From positions 62,001-126,000 of the forward strand of contig NZ_JACKXD010000004.1 in assembly GCF_014212355.1 (NCBI RefSeq): a DNA stretch of 64,000 nt, read 5' to 3'. A model generated the notes under the pieces. That model worked only from the letters and a program-made list of their open reading frames with translations, was not told where the DNA came from and searched no databases. Each line of letters starts with the position of its first letter. The stretch's first letter is position 1. The stretch comes from Halobellus ruber (GTDB taxonomy: Archaea; Halobacteriota; Halobacteria; Halobacteriales; Haloferacaceae). Shown here piece by piece: positions 34,776 through 43,150 of this stretch. The translations under genes were made by a program, and so were the position numbers.

Positions 34776-36158
34776 ATGAGTGACCGGGCTCTCGAAGTCG
34801 TCGAGTTCCTCCTCACGGCGAATCTCTACACGGAGGATCGCGGTCTCGACGAGAACGATCTGCCGCCGCGGTACCGCCGGGTGTTCTGGACGGAACCGTC
34901 AGAGGAAGAGGAGTCGGGCGACGACGACCCGGACGTCGTCGATATCGAACGCCCGCTCGTCGTCACCGACTCCGTCGCGCGGAAGGCGACCGGGGTCGAG
35001 CACCCCTGGGAGACGGTCTCGGACCTGCTGTTTACCCAGCGCGAGGAGTTCTCCGGCCGGCTGTCCGTCACCCAGCCCGAGATGGCGCTGGAGTGGTACC
35101 TCGACCGCGCCGACCGCGAGCGGCTCGCGACCAACCCCACGATCGCCGCCCACGCGGAGGACCGCGACGACGTCGACGTGACCCACGAGGAAGCCAGGGA
35201 TCAGACCCGACCGATCCAGGCCGACCGGGTCTGGATCGACAGCCTGCTCGAGGAGTACTTCGACGCCGACGAGGACGCGGAGATGCTCGATCTCGTCCAG
35301 GTGCGTGCCCCCGAGGAGATCGAGATGACCCTCGAGGACCTGGTGTTGACCGGCGACCAGGAGGGGGAGATCCAGAAGCTGATGCAGGCGATCGAACACC
35401 GGGAGTACCTCGCGGAGATCGGGCTCCGGGAGATCGGGAAGATCCTGTTCGTCGGCCCGCCGGGAACCGGCAAGACGACCGTCTCGCGGGCGCTGGCACA
35501 CGAACTCGGGCTCCCGTTCGTCGAGGTGAAGCTGTCGATGATCACCAGCCAGTATCTCGGCGAGACCGCAAAGAACGTCGAGAAGACCTTCGAGGTCGCA
35601 AAGCGGCTCTCGCCGTGTATCCTCTTCATCGACGAGTTCGACTCGGTGGCGAAGACCCGCCGCTCCGACGAACACGCCGCGCTGAAACGCGCTGTCAACA
35701 CCCTGCTGAAGAGCATCGACGACATCTCCTTGATCCGCGACGAGGTGATCCTCATCGGCGCCACCAACCACCCGGATCAGCTGGACTCGGCGGCGTGGCG
35801 CCGGTTCGACGAGATCGTGAACTTCCCGAAGCCCGACCGGGAGATGCGGGCGGACATCCTCCGGATCATCACCCGCCGAATGGAGATCGACGACTTCGAC
35901 CCGGGCGAAGTCGCAGAGTTGACCGACGGGATGACCGGCTCGGACCTCCGGATGGTGCTTCGGGAGGCCGTGTTGGAGGCGCTGACCGAGGAGCGGACCA
36001 CGCTCACCCAGGACGACATCGTCGCCGCCGTCGAGGACTTCGAGGAGCGGGACAACCTCAAGAACATGAGCGACTTCGACAACTGGCAGGGCTCGCCCGG
36101 GGACAACTCCGGGTCGGGGACCCACGACCACGCCCACGAGATCGAAAAGAGTAGCTGA
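34776..36158 (+). CDS. AAA family ATPase
   Basis: 460 residues. An acidic N-terminal domain of about 190 residues has no known motif. The AAA module has Walker A GPPGTGKT (227-234), Walker B ILFIDEFD (282-289), sensor 1 IGATNHPD and an Arg-finger region AWRRFDEIVNF; the C-terminal lid follows with TGSDLRMVLREAV. It resembles the FtsH/spastin/proteasome-ATPase branch but has no protease domain or pore-ring partner nearby. It may remodel proteins; the target is unknown. The ATG of MSDRALEVVE follows a non-acidic upstream frame. Confidence 0.88.
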   Translation: MSDRALEVVEFLLTANLYTEDRGLDENDLPPRYRRVFWTEPSEEEESGDDDPDVVDIERPLVVTDSVARKATGVEHPWETVSDLLFTQREEFSGRLSVTQPEMALEWYLDRADRERLATNPTIAAHAEDRDDVDVTHEEARDQTRPIQADRVWIDSLLEEYFDADEDAEMLDLVQVRAPEEIEMTLEDLVLTGDQEGEIQKLMQAIEHREYLAEIGLREIGKILFVGPPGTGKTTVSRALAHELGLPFVEVKLSMITSQYLGETAKNVEKTFEVAKRLSPCILFIDEFDSVAKTRRSDEHAALKRAVNTLLKSIDDISLIRDEVILIGATNHPDQLDSAAWRRFDEIVNFPKPDREMRADILRIITRRMEIDDFDPGEVAELTDGMTGSDLRMVLREAVLEALTEERTTLTQDDIVAAVEDFEERDNLKNMSDFDNWQGSPGDNSGSGTHDHAHEIEKSS

Positions 36159-36437
36159 GACCCGGCCCAGCTACGTTCCCGTCGGAAACCTCTCCCGGCC
36201 GGTGACGGATCGACGCCCGCTACCCACTCGTTCGGTGCGGTCGACTCGCTGAGCGTCGCGGAGTTCTCGCCGGGTTCCGACGTCCGGACGACGCGGAGCG
36301 TTTCCCGTTCCGGTCGGACGCCTTCACCTACGGCGCGGCGTCGCCGGCGGCCACTGACGCCACAACTCGTCCCCCGGCCGACCTGCCGCCGCGCTCGCTC
36401 GGGCAGTTTATCCCTCGGCGGCGCCGAACCCGGGACG

Positions 36438-37262
36438 ATGCGGGTCACCCTGCTGGGCACCGGCGACACCACCGGTACGCCCACGGTCGGCTGCGATTGC
36501 GACACCTGCGCCGAGGCGCGCCGCCGGGGCGTTGAGCGCACGCGGTTCTCGGTACACGTCCGGAACGAGCGCACGGGCGAGTCGGTGCTGATCGACTTCA
36601 GTCCCGACTTCAGACGCCAGTTTCTGACCCGCGAGGTCGACCTCCCCGACGCGGGGATCGTCACCCACATCCACTTCGATCACCTCGACGGCCTCGGCAA
36701 CGCCTACCGGCTGTTCGACGACCTCCCCGTCTACGCGGCCGACGAGACTGACACCGTGACCGGCGAGAGCGTCGCCGACACCGTGGCCCGGAAGTACGAC
36801 TACCTCGACCGGGTCGAGTCCCGGCCGCGGGCCCCCTTCGAGCCGTTCGAGGTCTGCGGGCTGGAAGCGACGCTGGTGCCGGTCGACCATCCGCCGCTGG
36901 TCTGTTATGGGCTCGCGATCGAGGACCCCGAGACCGGCGCCAAACTGTCGCTGTCGGGCGACACCACCTACGACATCCCGGCGCGGTCGCGGGCGGTCCT
37001 CTCCGATCCCGACCTGTTTCTCGCAGACGCCATCGTCCCGGCGTCGCTGTGCGAACACCACCCGCTGGGCGGGGACCACCACGACGCCGAGGGGGTACCG
37101 CGGACGTTCGGCACGAAACACATGACCCGGGAGGGGGCGCTCGACCTCGCCAGGGAGCTCGCTGCCGCCGAGACCCGGCTGGTCCACTCCGCGCACTTCT
37201 ACCCCGCCGCGGAGGCGTTCGAGGAGCCGCTCGCGGTCGACGGCGAAAGGTACGACCTGTGA
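36438..37262 (+). CDS. Metallo-beta-lactamase fold hydrolase, PhnP-like
   Basis: 274 residues. The metal site HIHFDH (77-82) is followed by VDHPP, SGDTTYD and a late HSAHF. An N-terminal CDCDTC cluster (19-24) is the extra zinc site of PhnP-type phosphodiesterases, which act on cyclic phosphates of ribose; PqqB-like and tRNase Z-like proteins are relatives. The substrate here is not settled. The 279 bases upstream contain only a promoter-like cagtttatcc near 36405 and nothing else recognised. Confidence 0.85.
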   Translation: MRVTLLGTGDTTGTPTVGCDCDTCAEARRRGVERTRFSVHVRNERTGESVLIDFSPDFRRQFLTREVDLPDAGIVTHIHFDHLDGLGNAYRLFDDLPVYAADETDTVTGESVADTVARKYDYLDRVESRPRAPFEPFEVCGLEATLVPVDHPPLVCYGLAIEDPETGAKLSLSGDTTYDIPARSRAVLSDPDLFLADAIVPASLCEHHPLGGDHHDAEGVPRTFGTKHMTREGALDLARELAAAETRLVHSAHFYPAAEAFEEPLAVDGERYDL

Positions 37263-37292
37263 CGCGGGCGACCTCCGTTCCGTCCGGCGACA

Positions 37293-37306
37293 ACATTTAA
37301 ATATTC
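37293..37306 (+). promoter_or_regulatory. TATA box of the DsrE-like gene
   Basis: acatttaaatattc is a strong TATA box, placing the transcript start near 37325. The 50-base leader contains a small hairpin (ccctgt at 37335-37340 with acaggg at 37351-37356). Confidence 0.55.
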
Positions 37307-37375
37307 GTCGCGGAGGTGCCGTGGCTGCACGCCTCCCTGTCCCCTAAACCACAGGGGTGCGTACGCTATGACGCA

Positions 37376-37732
37376 ATGACCAAAGCAGCAGTCATCATCC
37401 TCGCAGGTACGGAGGGACACGAGAACCTCGGGCGGCTTGCCAACGGGCTCGAAGCCGCAACGGAATTCGCCGAGAACGACGACGACGAACTCGAACTCAT
37501 CTTCGACGGCGCCGGCACCCAGTGGATCCCGGAACTCGAAGACGAGGACAGCGACTATCACGACCTCTATCGGACCGTCCGCGACGACACCTCGGTGTGT
37601 GATTACTGTTCGGGCGCCTTCGGCGTCGCGGACGCGGTCGCCGACGCCGGCCTCGTGACGCTCGACGACCACGACGGCCACCCCAGCATCCGCTCGCTGG
37701 TCGACGACGACTACGAGATCATCACGTTCTGA
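37376..37732 (+). CDS. DsrE/DsrF-like small protein
   Basis: 118 residues. The MTKAAVIILAGTEGHENLGRLANGL opening and the later SVCDYCSGAFGVADAV segment fit the DsrE-like fold used in sulfur relay and related redox roles. A CxxC pair (CDYC) is at about 80-83. The frame upstream of this ATG overlaps the leader hairpin and was not used. Function in haloarchaea is unknown. Confidence 0.75.
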   Translation: MTKAAVIILAGTEGHENLGRLANGLEAATEFAENDDDELELIFDGAGTQWIPELEDEDSDYHDLYRTVRDDTSVCDYCSGAFGVADAVADAGLVTLDDHDGHPSIRSLVDDDYEIITF

Positions 37733-37822
37733 AAGCGGCGTCACGCGACGGTTCGCACCCGCGATTTATTAGCCGACCGGCTGTGAGATTCATCGAACGC
37801 ATCCGATGTCCGTAGCACAGCC

Positions 37823-37879
37823 ATGACCGTCCTGCCCCGCCTCCCGACGGCGAGACGTTCCCGGGAGCTCCGCCGGTGA
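37823..37879 (+). CDS. Possible 18-codon leader ORF overlapping the TauE-type gene
   Basis: An ATG at 37823 opens an 18-residue basic peptide (MTVLPRLPTARRSRELRR) whose TGA overlaps the GTG start of the next gene (GTGA). It lies after the probable promoter tttatta (about 37765) and so may be translated first and couple translation of the transporter. It could equally be a chance frame. Confidence 0.3.
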   Translation: MTVLPRLPTARRSRELRR

Positions 37880-38661
37880 CGCTTGCGGCCCTCACCCCGG
37901 CGACGGCCGCAGCCGTCGCGCTCGTGGTCCTCGTGGCCGGCGCGACCAACGGCGTCGCCGGGTTCGGGTTCGCCGTCGTCGGGACGATGGCGCTCGCGAC
38001 GCTTCTCGACCCCGCGACCGCGGTCGTGTTCATGATCGTGCCCATCTTTTCGGTGAACCTCTCGCTCGTGAGCGACCTCTCCGTCCGGGAGTTGCGGACG
38101 TGCAGCGCGCGCTTTTGGCCGCTGATCGCCGCCGCTCTGGTCGGGACGGTCGTGGGAATGGCGGCGCTCCAGCGGGTGCCGGCGGCGCCGCTCCGGGTCG
38201 GGCTCGGCGTCCTCACGCTGGGCTTCGTCGCGACCGCCCAGCGGGCCGCCCCGCTCCCGGCGTGGGTCTCGTTCGGGGGCGACGCGTTCGGGTCCCGGCC
38301 GTGGATGGCCGCCGTCGGCGGGGTTTCGGGGCTGCTGTTCGGCGGCACCAACGTGGGCGTCCAGTTGATCGCGTACCTCCGGAGCTTCGACCTCTCACAC
38401 GGCCTGTTCGTCGGCGTGGTCGCGCTGGTGTTCCTCGGACTCAACGGCGTCCGGGTCGCCATCGCGGGCGCCTTCGGGCTCTATCCGAGCACCGCCGTCG
38501 CGGCGGCGTCGCTCGTGGCGGTCCTGCCGGCGGTCGTGGGCGTCGCGGTCGGAAAGCGGCTCCGGGAGGTCGTCGGCGAACGTCCGCGGCGGCTGGTCGT
38601 GCTCGGCCTGCTCACGCTCGTCGGGGTCCGACTCGTCGCCGGCGGGCTGGGCATCGCCTGA
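37876..38661 (+). CDS. TauE/SafE family membrane exporter (TSUP)
   Basis: 261 residues from GTG, with about eight hydrophobic segments. The family pattern is visible in the two half-repeats: AGATNGVAGFGFAVVGTMAL at the N-terminus and GGVSGLLFGGTNVGVQL in the middle. TSUP proteins export sulfite, sulfoacetate or other organic anions. No sulfur genes lie next to it other than the DsrE-like gene just upstream, which may be a weak functional hint. Confidence 0.85.
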   Translation: MTLAALTPATAAAVALVVLVAGATNGVAGFGFAVVGTMALATLLDPATAVVFMIVPIFSVNLSLVSDLSVRELRTCSARFWPLIAAALVGTVVGMAALQRVPAAPLRVGLGVLTLGFVATAQRAAPLPAWVSFGGDAFGSRPWMAAVGGVSGLLFGGTNVGVQLIAYLRSFDLSHGLFVGVVALVFLGLNGVRVAIAGAFGLYPSTAVAAASLVAVLPAVVGVAVGKRLREVVGERPRRLVVLGLLTLVGVRLVAGGLGIA

Positions 38662-38704
38662 CGGGGCGGCGGGCCACGGACCGCCCGGTCGACCCCCGGC
38701 CCGA

Positions 38705-39520
38705 TCACGCCCGCCGGACGAGGTGGGCGCGGACCGACCGCTGGCACTCCCGACACGCGTCGTCGAGCCGCGCCAGGGTCACGACCACCGGGAAGTCGAC
38801 GGCGAGTCCCTCGTAGATGCTCCCGACGAGATCGCGGTGCCGGAGTCCGGCGTCCGCGCCGACGGCGGTCGTCGACGCGAGGGCCGACTGCCGGTCGGCG
38901 ACAGCGTCGTCACACCGGTCCCGGTGGGTTGCGAGCGACTCGTGTCGGCGCCGCAGCGCGTCGAAGCCGAGTTCGGTCAGCGGGGTCTCGTCGGCGGCCG
39001 CGATCCACGACGAGACCGACGCCACGGTGTCGGCGGCCGCCTGCAGCGACTCGGACTCCCGGTCCAGCGCCCGACACAGCACGTCGAGTTCCGCCCGTCG
39101 GCGCCGGGCCTCGGTCAGGATGCCCCGCTTGAGTCCGGGCGAGAAGGGAACGTTCGACGCCGGCGCCACGGCGACGGCGATCGACTCGGTGAGTTCCCGG
39201 CGGATCGTCGCCGTGAGCGACGCCGACTCCGACACGTCCGGTTCCGCGCTCGCGTCGACGTTTTCGGCGAGGGCCTTCGGGTGAACCGTCTCCGCGAACA
39301 CGGTCCGGACCGACTCACACCCGCCGGCACCCGACGTTTCCGTGCGCCGTGCCAGCCCGCCGGTGCCGGCGACGCCGGACGTTCCGGCGGGCGAGGAGTC
39401 CGCCGAGAGGTCGGCGACCCGGTCGAGGAACGACTTCATCCCGGCGCGCTTGGCGTCGGCAGCCGCGCGCTCGGCCTCGACCCGCTCGGCTGCCGCGTCG
39501 ATGTACGTCGTCTGCGACAT
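38705..39520 (-). CDS. Unknown haloarchaeal protein, second gene of the iron-box operon
   Basis: 271 residues, soluble, helix-rich. An N-terminal Ala/Glu/Arg helix (about 5-35), a Gly/Ser/Thr linker, and a long coiled-coil-prone central region (EARRRRAELDVLCRALDRE; RRRHESLATHRDRCDD) precede a C-terminal helix with a CRECQR pair (Cys about 258 and 261). It starts one base after the previous gene's stop, so it is co-transcribed from the iron-box promoter. I do not recognise a function. The cysteine pair could bind iron or zinc. Confidence 0.75.
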   Translation of the reverse strand: MSQTTYIDAAAERVEAERAAADAKRAGMKSFLDRVADLSADSSPAGTSGVAGTGGLARRTETSGAGGCESVRTVFAETVHPKALAENVDASAEPDVSESASLTATIRRELTESIAVAVAPASNVPFSPGLKRGILTEARRRRAELDVLCRALDRESESLQAAADTVASVSSWIAAADETPLTELGFDALRRRHESLATHRDRCDDAVADRQSALASTTAVGADAGLRHRDLVGSIYEGLAVDFPVVVTLARLDDACRECQRSVRAHLVRRA

Positions 39521-39521
39521 C

Positions 39522-40454
39522 CTACGCGGGCGAACGGATCGGCGCGTTCAGTAGGCCCTCGGGGTCGCTGCCACCCTCGAACGCGAGTTCGAGACGCCAC
39601 CCGTCGCCGACGGGGTCCACGCGTACCCGCGTGGGGACCCGGTCGGGAAGCCGGCGGACGAGGTCGACGACGATCGGCAGTACCGGTAGGTGTCCCTCCC
39701 GCGGGGAGAGGGCGTACTCGGAGAACCGAACCGTGGCGACGTCGGGGGCGGTGGCCTGGGCCCGGTCGGCGCGTTCGGGCGGGGAGAACTCCCCGACGAC
39801 GTCGCAGTCGACGAGCCCGGCGAACGTCGCCGTCACCGGATCGCCCTCGCCCTCACAGGTGCCCAGGCGCTCGGCCGCCCGCGTCAGGACGGCCGCCTGC
39901 TCCGTTCCGTCGAGCCGGTCGGCGAGCGTCGCCGCCATACTCTCGAGCAGGCACAGACAGAGCCCGTCGGGGGTCGGCAACGCCTCCGCCAACTCCGTGT
40001 ACCGCTCCATCGTCGCCCGCTCGACCTCGCGGAATCCGCAGTCCGACAGCGACTCGAACGTCGCCGCGGCGACGCAGTGACATCGCTCCACAAGCCGGCC
40101 GCGGCCCCTGGGCTCGCTCCCGGCAGTGCCCGTGACGATCGGCGCCGAGAGCGACTGCTGAGCCCCCGCAGGGCCGGAACAGTCGTGTCCCGGCTCCGTC
40201 GTTCGCCGGTCCCGCGCCTCACACACGATGAGATCGTAGTGGGGGACTTCGGGGTCGTACCGACGGAGCGCCGCCCGGTATTCGATCGCCGCGCTCACGG
40301 CGCGGCGTGCGGCCGCCCGGTCCCCGAACCGCTTGTCGGCGACCGGCACCGGACGGTGGCCGGTCCGGCCACAGACCACGTAGTACGCGCCGTCCGTCTC
40401 GGCGAGTCCCTCGATGCGTTCCCTGATCCCGACGAGCGTCACGCCGACCGTCAT
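39522..40454 (-). CDS. Unknown cysteine-rich haloarchaeal protein under an iron-box promoter
   Basis: 310 residues, soluble. The N-terminal 70 residues contain a YYVVCGRTGHRPVPV strand-turn pattern. A central region has CHC, SDCG, CLCL, GTCEG and VDCD cysteines. The C-terminal domain (about 225-310) is a beta-rich segment (VPTRVRVDPVGDGWRLEL). No known motif explains it. Both DtxR-type palindromes lie 43-94 bases upstream of this ATG, so it should be switched on when iron is scarce. It may act in iron storage, sensing or sparing, which is inference. Confidence 0.78.
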   Translation of the reverse strand: MTVGVTLVGIRERIEGLAETDGAYYVVCGRTGHRPVPVADKRFGDRAAARRAVSAAIEYRAALRRYDPEVPHYDLIVCEARDRRTTEPGHDCSGPAGAQQSLSAPIVTGTAGSEPRGRGRLVERCHCVAAATFESLSDCGFREVERATMERYTELAEALPTPDGLCLCLLESMAATLADRLDGTEQAAVLTRAAERLGTCEGEGDPVTATFAGLVDCDVVGEFSPPERADRAQATAPDVATVRFSEYALSPREGHLPVLPIVVDLVRRLPDRVPTRVRVDPVGDGWRLELAFEGGSDPEGLLNAPIRSPA

Positions 40455-40496
40455 CGGCCTCCCTCCCGCGTTGCTGTGCGATGCTGGTGCATATTC

Positions 40497-40548
40497 TTTA
40501 GGGTCACCTAAAGACGAATAACTCCACCGATTTTAGGGTGTCCTAAAA
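40497..40548 (-). promoter_or_regulatory. Two DtxR/Idr-type iron boxes
   Basis: Box 1 (40497-40512) is tttagg-gtca-cctaaa; box 2 (40531-40548) is ttttagg-gtgt-cctaaaa. Both are perfect palindromes fitting TTAGG-N4-CCTAA, the core of DtxR/IdeR/Idr operators. Their centres are 35 bases apart. The stretch between them on this strand contains gagttattcg, a TATA candidate, so a bound regulator would block the promoter of the 40454 gene. No other such site was found in the window. Confidence 0.8.
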
Positions 40549-40652
40549 CGGCGGGCGCCCCTGCGTTTTCGGGTCCGAACGGCCGGCTCGTCGTCCACGT
40601 CGGGGCCGCAGGGTAAGAGTCTTAATCGGCCGGAACCGTGTTACAGATACCC

Positions 40653-41414
40653 ATGGACATCCGAGTGCGCGGAGCCGTCCCGGCCGACCCGTTTCTCGGC
40701 GCGGCGGACCTCTTCGAGACGGAGTACGACTTGGACCTCCCAGTCCACGTCGATGTCCGGGAGGACCCCGACGAGCGGACGTGGGCGGCCCACTACGACG
40801 ACCGCCACGTCCTGAACATCTCGAAGCAGGCGGCGACGAGTGCGATGGCACGGGAACTGATCGTCCACGAACTCGCGCATATGGCCCGCAACGAGGAGGG
40901 CCACGCCTCGCATCACTTCCGAACCGAGGAGGCGCTGTTTCTGGCGCTCTCCGGGGAGTCGGTGGAACGCCGGAAGATCGCCCACTGCTACCAGATCGCG
41001 AACCACATGAAGGACATCTACGCCGACGACATCACGCTCTCGGTGACCCCGCCCGAGAAACTGGTGTCGTTCCTCGAATCCGAACTCGCGCGGGCGGTCT
41101 CGACCCGGGCGGGCCCCGCGCCGTGGCCCGACTCCCGCCGGGTCACCGCCGGGTCGGACCCCGAGATCACCGCGGTCAACGCGGCGTTCGCGCTGGGGTT
41201 AGTCGAGCGCCACGACGTCGTCGACGAGAGCCACCGGCTCTACGACCTGGCGCACGCCGCCGCCGACGACGCGCCGGGGATCGATCTCGGGGCGTTCAAG
41301 CGTCGGTTCCGGTCGCTCGGCGAGGACCCCTCCGCGAGCGACTTCCGGAAAACGCTCGTGGACGCCACCCGTGCGTACGTCGTCGACTCAGGCAACGCCG
41401 TCGCTGCGGACTGA
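40653..41414 (+). CDS. HELAH-motif metalloprotein (DUF5781-like)
   Basis: 253 residues. An N-terminal domain has a zinc-protease-like site HELAH (72-76) in ELIVHELAHMARNEEGHASHH, with further His nearby (84, 87, 88). The rest is helical and ends in YVVDSGNAVAAD. I recall this type (DUF5781) sitting beside the S7 gene in other haloarchaea. A peptidase role is plausible but unproven. It converges with rps7, 42 bases apart, and has its own promoter (tcttaatc near 40620), not the iron boxes. Confidence 0.8.
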   Translation: MDIRVRGAVPADPFLGAADLFETEYDLDLPVHVDVREDPDERTWAAHYDDRHVLNISKQAATSAMARELIVHELAHMARNEEGHASHHFRTEEALFLALSGESVERRKIAHCYQIANHMKDIYADDITLSVTPPEKLVSFLESELARAVSTRAGPAPWPDSRRVTAGSDPEITAVNAAFALGLVERHDVVDESHRLYDLAHAAADDAPGIDLGAFKRRFRSLGEDPSASDFRKTLVDATRAYVVDSGNAVAAD

Positions 41415-41456
41415 AAACGGAACGGAAAACCCGCAGCGTCGTCGGCTGCGAACGGC

Positions 41457-42071
41457 TTACCGTGCGGCCTCGGCGACGCGCTCGGACTCCTCCTTCTGCC
41501 CGATCGCGTACGACTGGACGTCGTAGTCGGCGGCACCGACGAGCACGTCGGTGAGCGCCTCGGCGGCGCTTTTGGGGTTCTTGTACGACCCGCGCTGGGT
41601 ACCGTCGGCGATGAACTTCAGCGCCTGATCGACGCGGCGCTGCGGGGCGACGTCGACCGCCTGCGGGACCGAGATCCCGCCGTACTTCAAGCGGACGGTC
41701 TCCTCGCGCGGGGCGGCGTTCTCGACGGCGCGGACCAGCACCTGCACGGGGTTCTCGTCGGTCCGGTCGTGAACCATCTCGAAGGCCTCGCGGACGATCT
41801 TCATGGTCTTCTGCTTGTGGCCGGTGTTCTCCTCGGTCTGCATCAGCCGGTTGACCAGCCGCTCGACGATGCTGATCTCGGACTTCTGGAACTGCTTTGA
41901 GGCGTGCCGGCCCATCGTGTGGGCGATCGGCGTGACGTTGATGTATCGCTCCGTCGAGGGGTCGGCGTACTCGATCTCGGAGACGTCCCAGGTGCCGAAG
42001 AGGAGCGCCTCGTGTTCCATCCCCGCGTCCTCGGATTCGGCCTCGCCGTCGGGAGCTTCGCTTTCCGACAT
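41457..42071 (-). CDS. rps7: 30S ribosomal protein S7
   Basis: 204 residues. The archaeal S7 pattern is clear: LLFGTWDVSEIEYADPSTERYIN, then KSEISIVERLVNRLMQTEENTGHK and the GGISVPQAVDVAPQRRVDQA loop. It nucleates assembly of the 30S head. The N-terminus has an acidic haloarchaeal extension of about 20 residues. One base after rps12, it is the last gene of the string operon in this window. Confidence 0.97.
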   Translation of the reverse strand: MSESEAPDGEAESEDAGMEHEALLFGTWDVSEIEYADPSTERYINVTPIAHTMGRHASKQFQKSEISIVERLVNRLMQTEENTGHKQKTMKIVREAFEMVHDRTDENPVQVLVRAVENAAPREETVRLKYGGISVPQAVDVAPQRRVDQALKFIADGTQRGSYKNPKSAAEALTDVLVGAADYDVQSYAIGQKEESERVAEAAR

Positions 42072-42072
42072 C

Positions 42073-42501
42073 TCAGCGCACCGGCTTTTCGGCGTTGCCG
42101 CGGACCAGTTCGATCATCGAGACGCCGTTTACCTTCTCGACTTTGTAGTTCACGCCCGAAAGGTCGCCCATCGCCCGACCCTTCGCGCCGCCGATCCCGG
42201 CGATGGTGACCTCGTCGTGCTCGTCGATAAAGGAGATCGCGCCGTCGCCCGGACAGAAGGCGGTGACCTGCTTGCCGTTCTTGATCAGCTGGACCCGGAC
42301 GCACTTCCGAATGGCCGAGTTGGGCTGTTTCGCTTCGATCCCCACCTTCTCGAGGACGATCCCGCGTCCCTGCGGGGCCCCCTCGAGGGGATCGGACTTC
42401 GCGCCGAGGCCGCGCTCGCGGCGCGCGTACTCGGAGTCGGACCAGCGTCGCTTCTGCCGGTCCTGCTTGAGTTTCCGCGCGGCGTATTTGCCGTTCGCCA
42501 T
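42073..42501 (-). CDS. rps12: 30S ribosomal protein S12
   Basis: 142 residues. The universally conserved loop [16 protein letters not shown] and the FCPGDG and [19 protein letters not shown] segments identify S12, which forms part of the decoding centre. It has its own TATA site, so the S12-S7 pair can be transcribed apart from the polymerase genes. Confidence 0.97.
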   Translation of the reverse strand: MANGKYAARKLKQDRQKRRWSDSEYARRERGLGAKSDPLEGAPQGRGIVLEKVGIEAKQPNSAIRKCVRVQLIKNGKQVTAFCPGDGAISFIDEHDEVTIAGIGGAKGRAMGDLSGVNYKVEKVNGVSMIELVRGNAEKPVR

Positions 42502-42525
42502 AGTGTGAATTTGTTTCCGTCGGAA

Positions 42526-42536
42526 CCACTTAAGCC
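42526..42536 (-). promoter_or_regulatory. TATA box of rps12-rps7
   Basis: On the minus strand, gcttaagtgg lies 27-33 bases before the rps12 ATG at 42501, predicting a leaderless transcript. It lies in the 222-base gap between nusA and rps12; the rest of the gap shows nothing recognisable. Confidence 0.5.
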
Positions 42537-42723
42537 TCCCTTTTCCGCGACGCCGAAACGGGCGCAGGTCGGAGGAAAGCCCCCTAAAACGGGCTCTGCG
42601 CCCGTCGTTTTCTATCACGACGACGCGGGCTCGCGGGCGGAGACGTGCTGAACGGCGTGGAAAGCGAGTCGTTGCCGGCGCGGAGCCGCCGCACCCCCCG
42701 TCCGGGCCGAGGCGACGCCGGCG

Positions 42724-43146
42724 CTACGTCAACTGGATGTCGTCGATGTCGTAATGGCGGCTGGCGAGCGTCCGCGCGACCTCGATGTTCCGGCCGTCGG
42801 TCCCGATCGCGACGCCGCGGTCCCCCTCGGGGATCTCGACGTACGCGACCCGGTCGCCGCCCTGTTCGGAGAGCGTCACGTGCCGGACCGCCGCGGGCGC
42901 CAGCGCGCTCTCGACGAACGCTGCCGGCGTGTCGGCGTCCTCGACGAGGTCGACGCTGCGACCGACGGCGTCCTCGACCGCCTGGACGTGTGCGCCGCCG
43001 GGACCGATGGCGGCGCCCATCTCCCCCGCGGAGACCAGGATGACGACCCGCTCCTCGAACAGGAGGCAGTCCCGCGCGGTCGCGCCGGTCTCCTCCTCGA
43101 ACCGGGCGATGTGCCGGCGCGCCTCGTCCGACAGCGTGACTCGCAT
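42724..43146 (-). CDS. nusA: NusA-like transcription elongation factor (KH domains)
   Basis: 140 residues made of two KH RNA-binding domains. The first holds VILVSAGEMGAAIGPGGAHVQAVEDAVG (GxxG loop GPGG) and the second GVAIGTDGRNIEVARTLA. Archaeal NusA lacks the N-terminal polymerase-binding and S1 domains of bacteria. It follows rpoA'' by four bases, its usual place. Confidence 0.93.
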   Translation of the reverse strand: MRVTLSDEARRHIARFEEETGATARDCLLFEERVVILVSAGEMGAAIGPGGAHVQAVEDAVGRSVDLVEDADTPAAFVESALAPAAVRHVTLSEQGGDRVAYVEIPEGDRGVAIGTDGRNIEVARTLASRHYDIDDIQLT

Positions 43147-43150
43147 CGCC

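Noticed and set aside
36159-36437. Possible eroded gene between the AAA ATPase and the PhnP-like gene
   Set aside because: One frame reads for about 60 codons without a stop but lacks any motif or acidic bias; GC-rich sequence gives such frames by chance.
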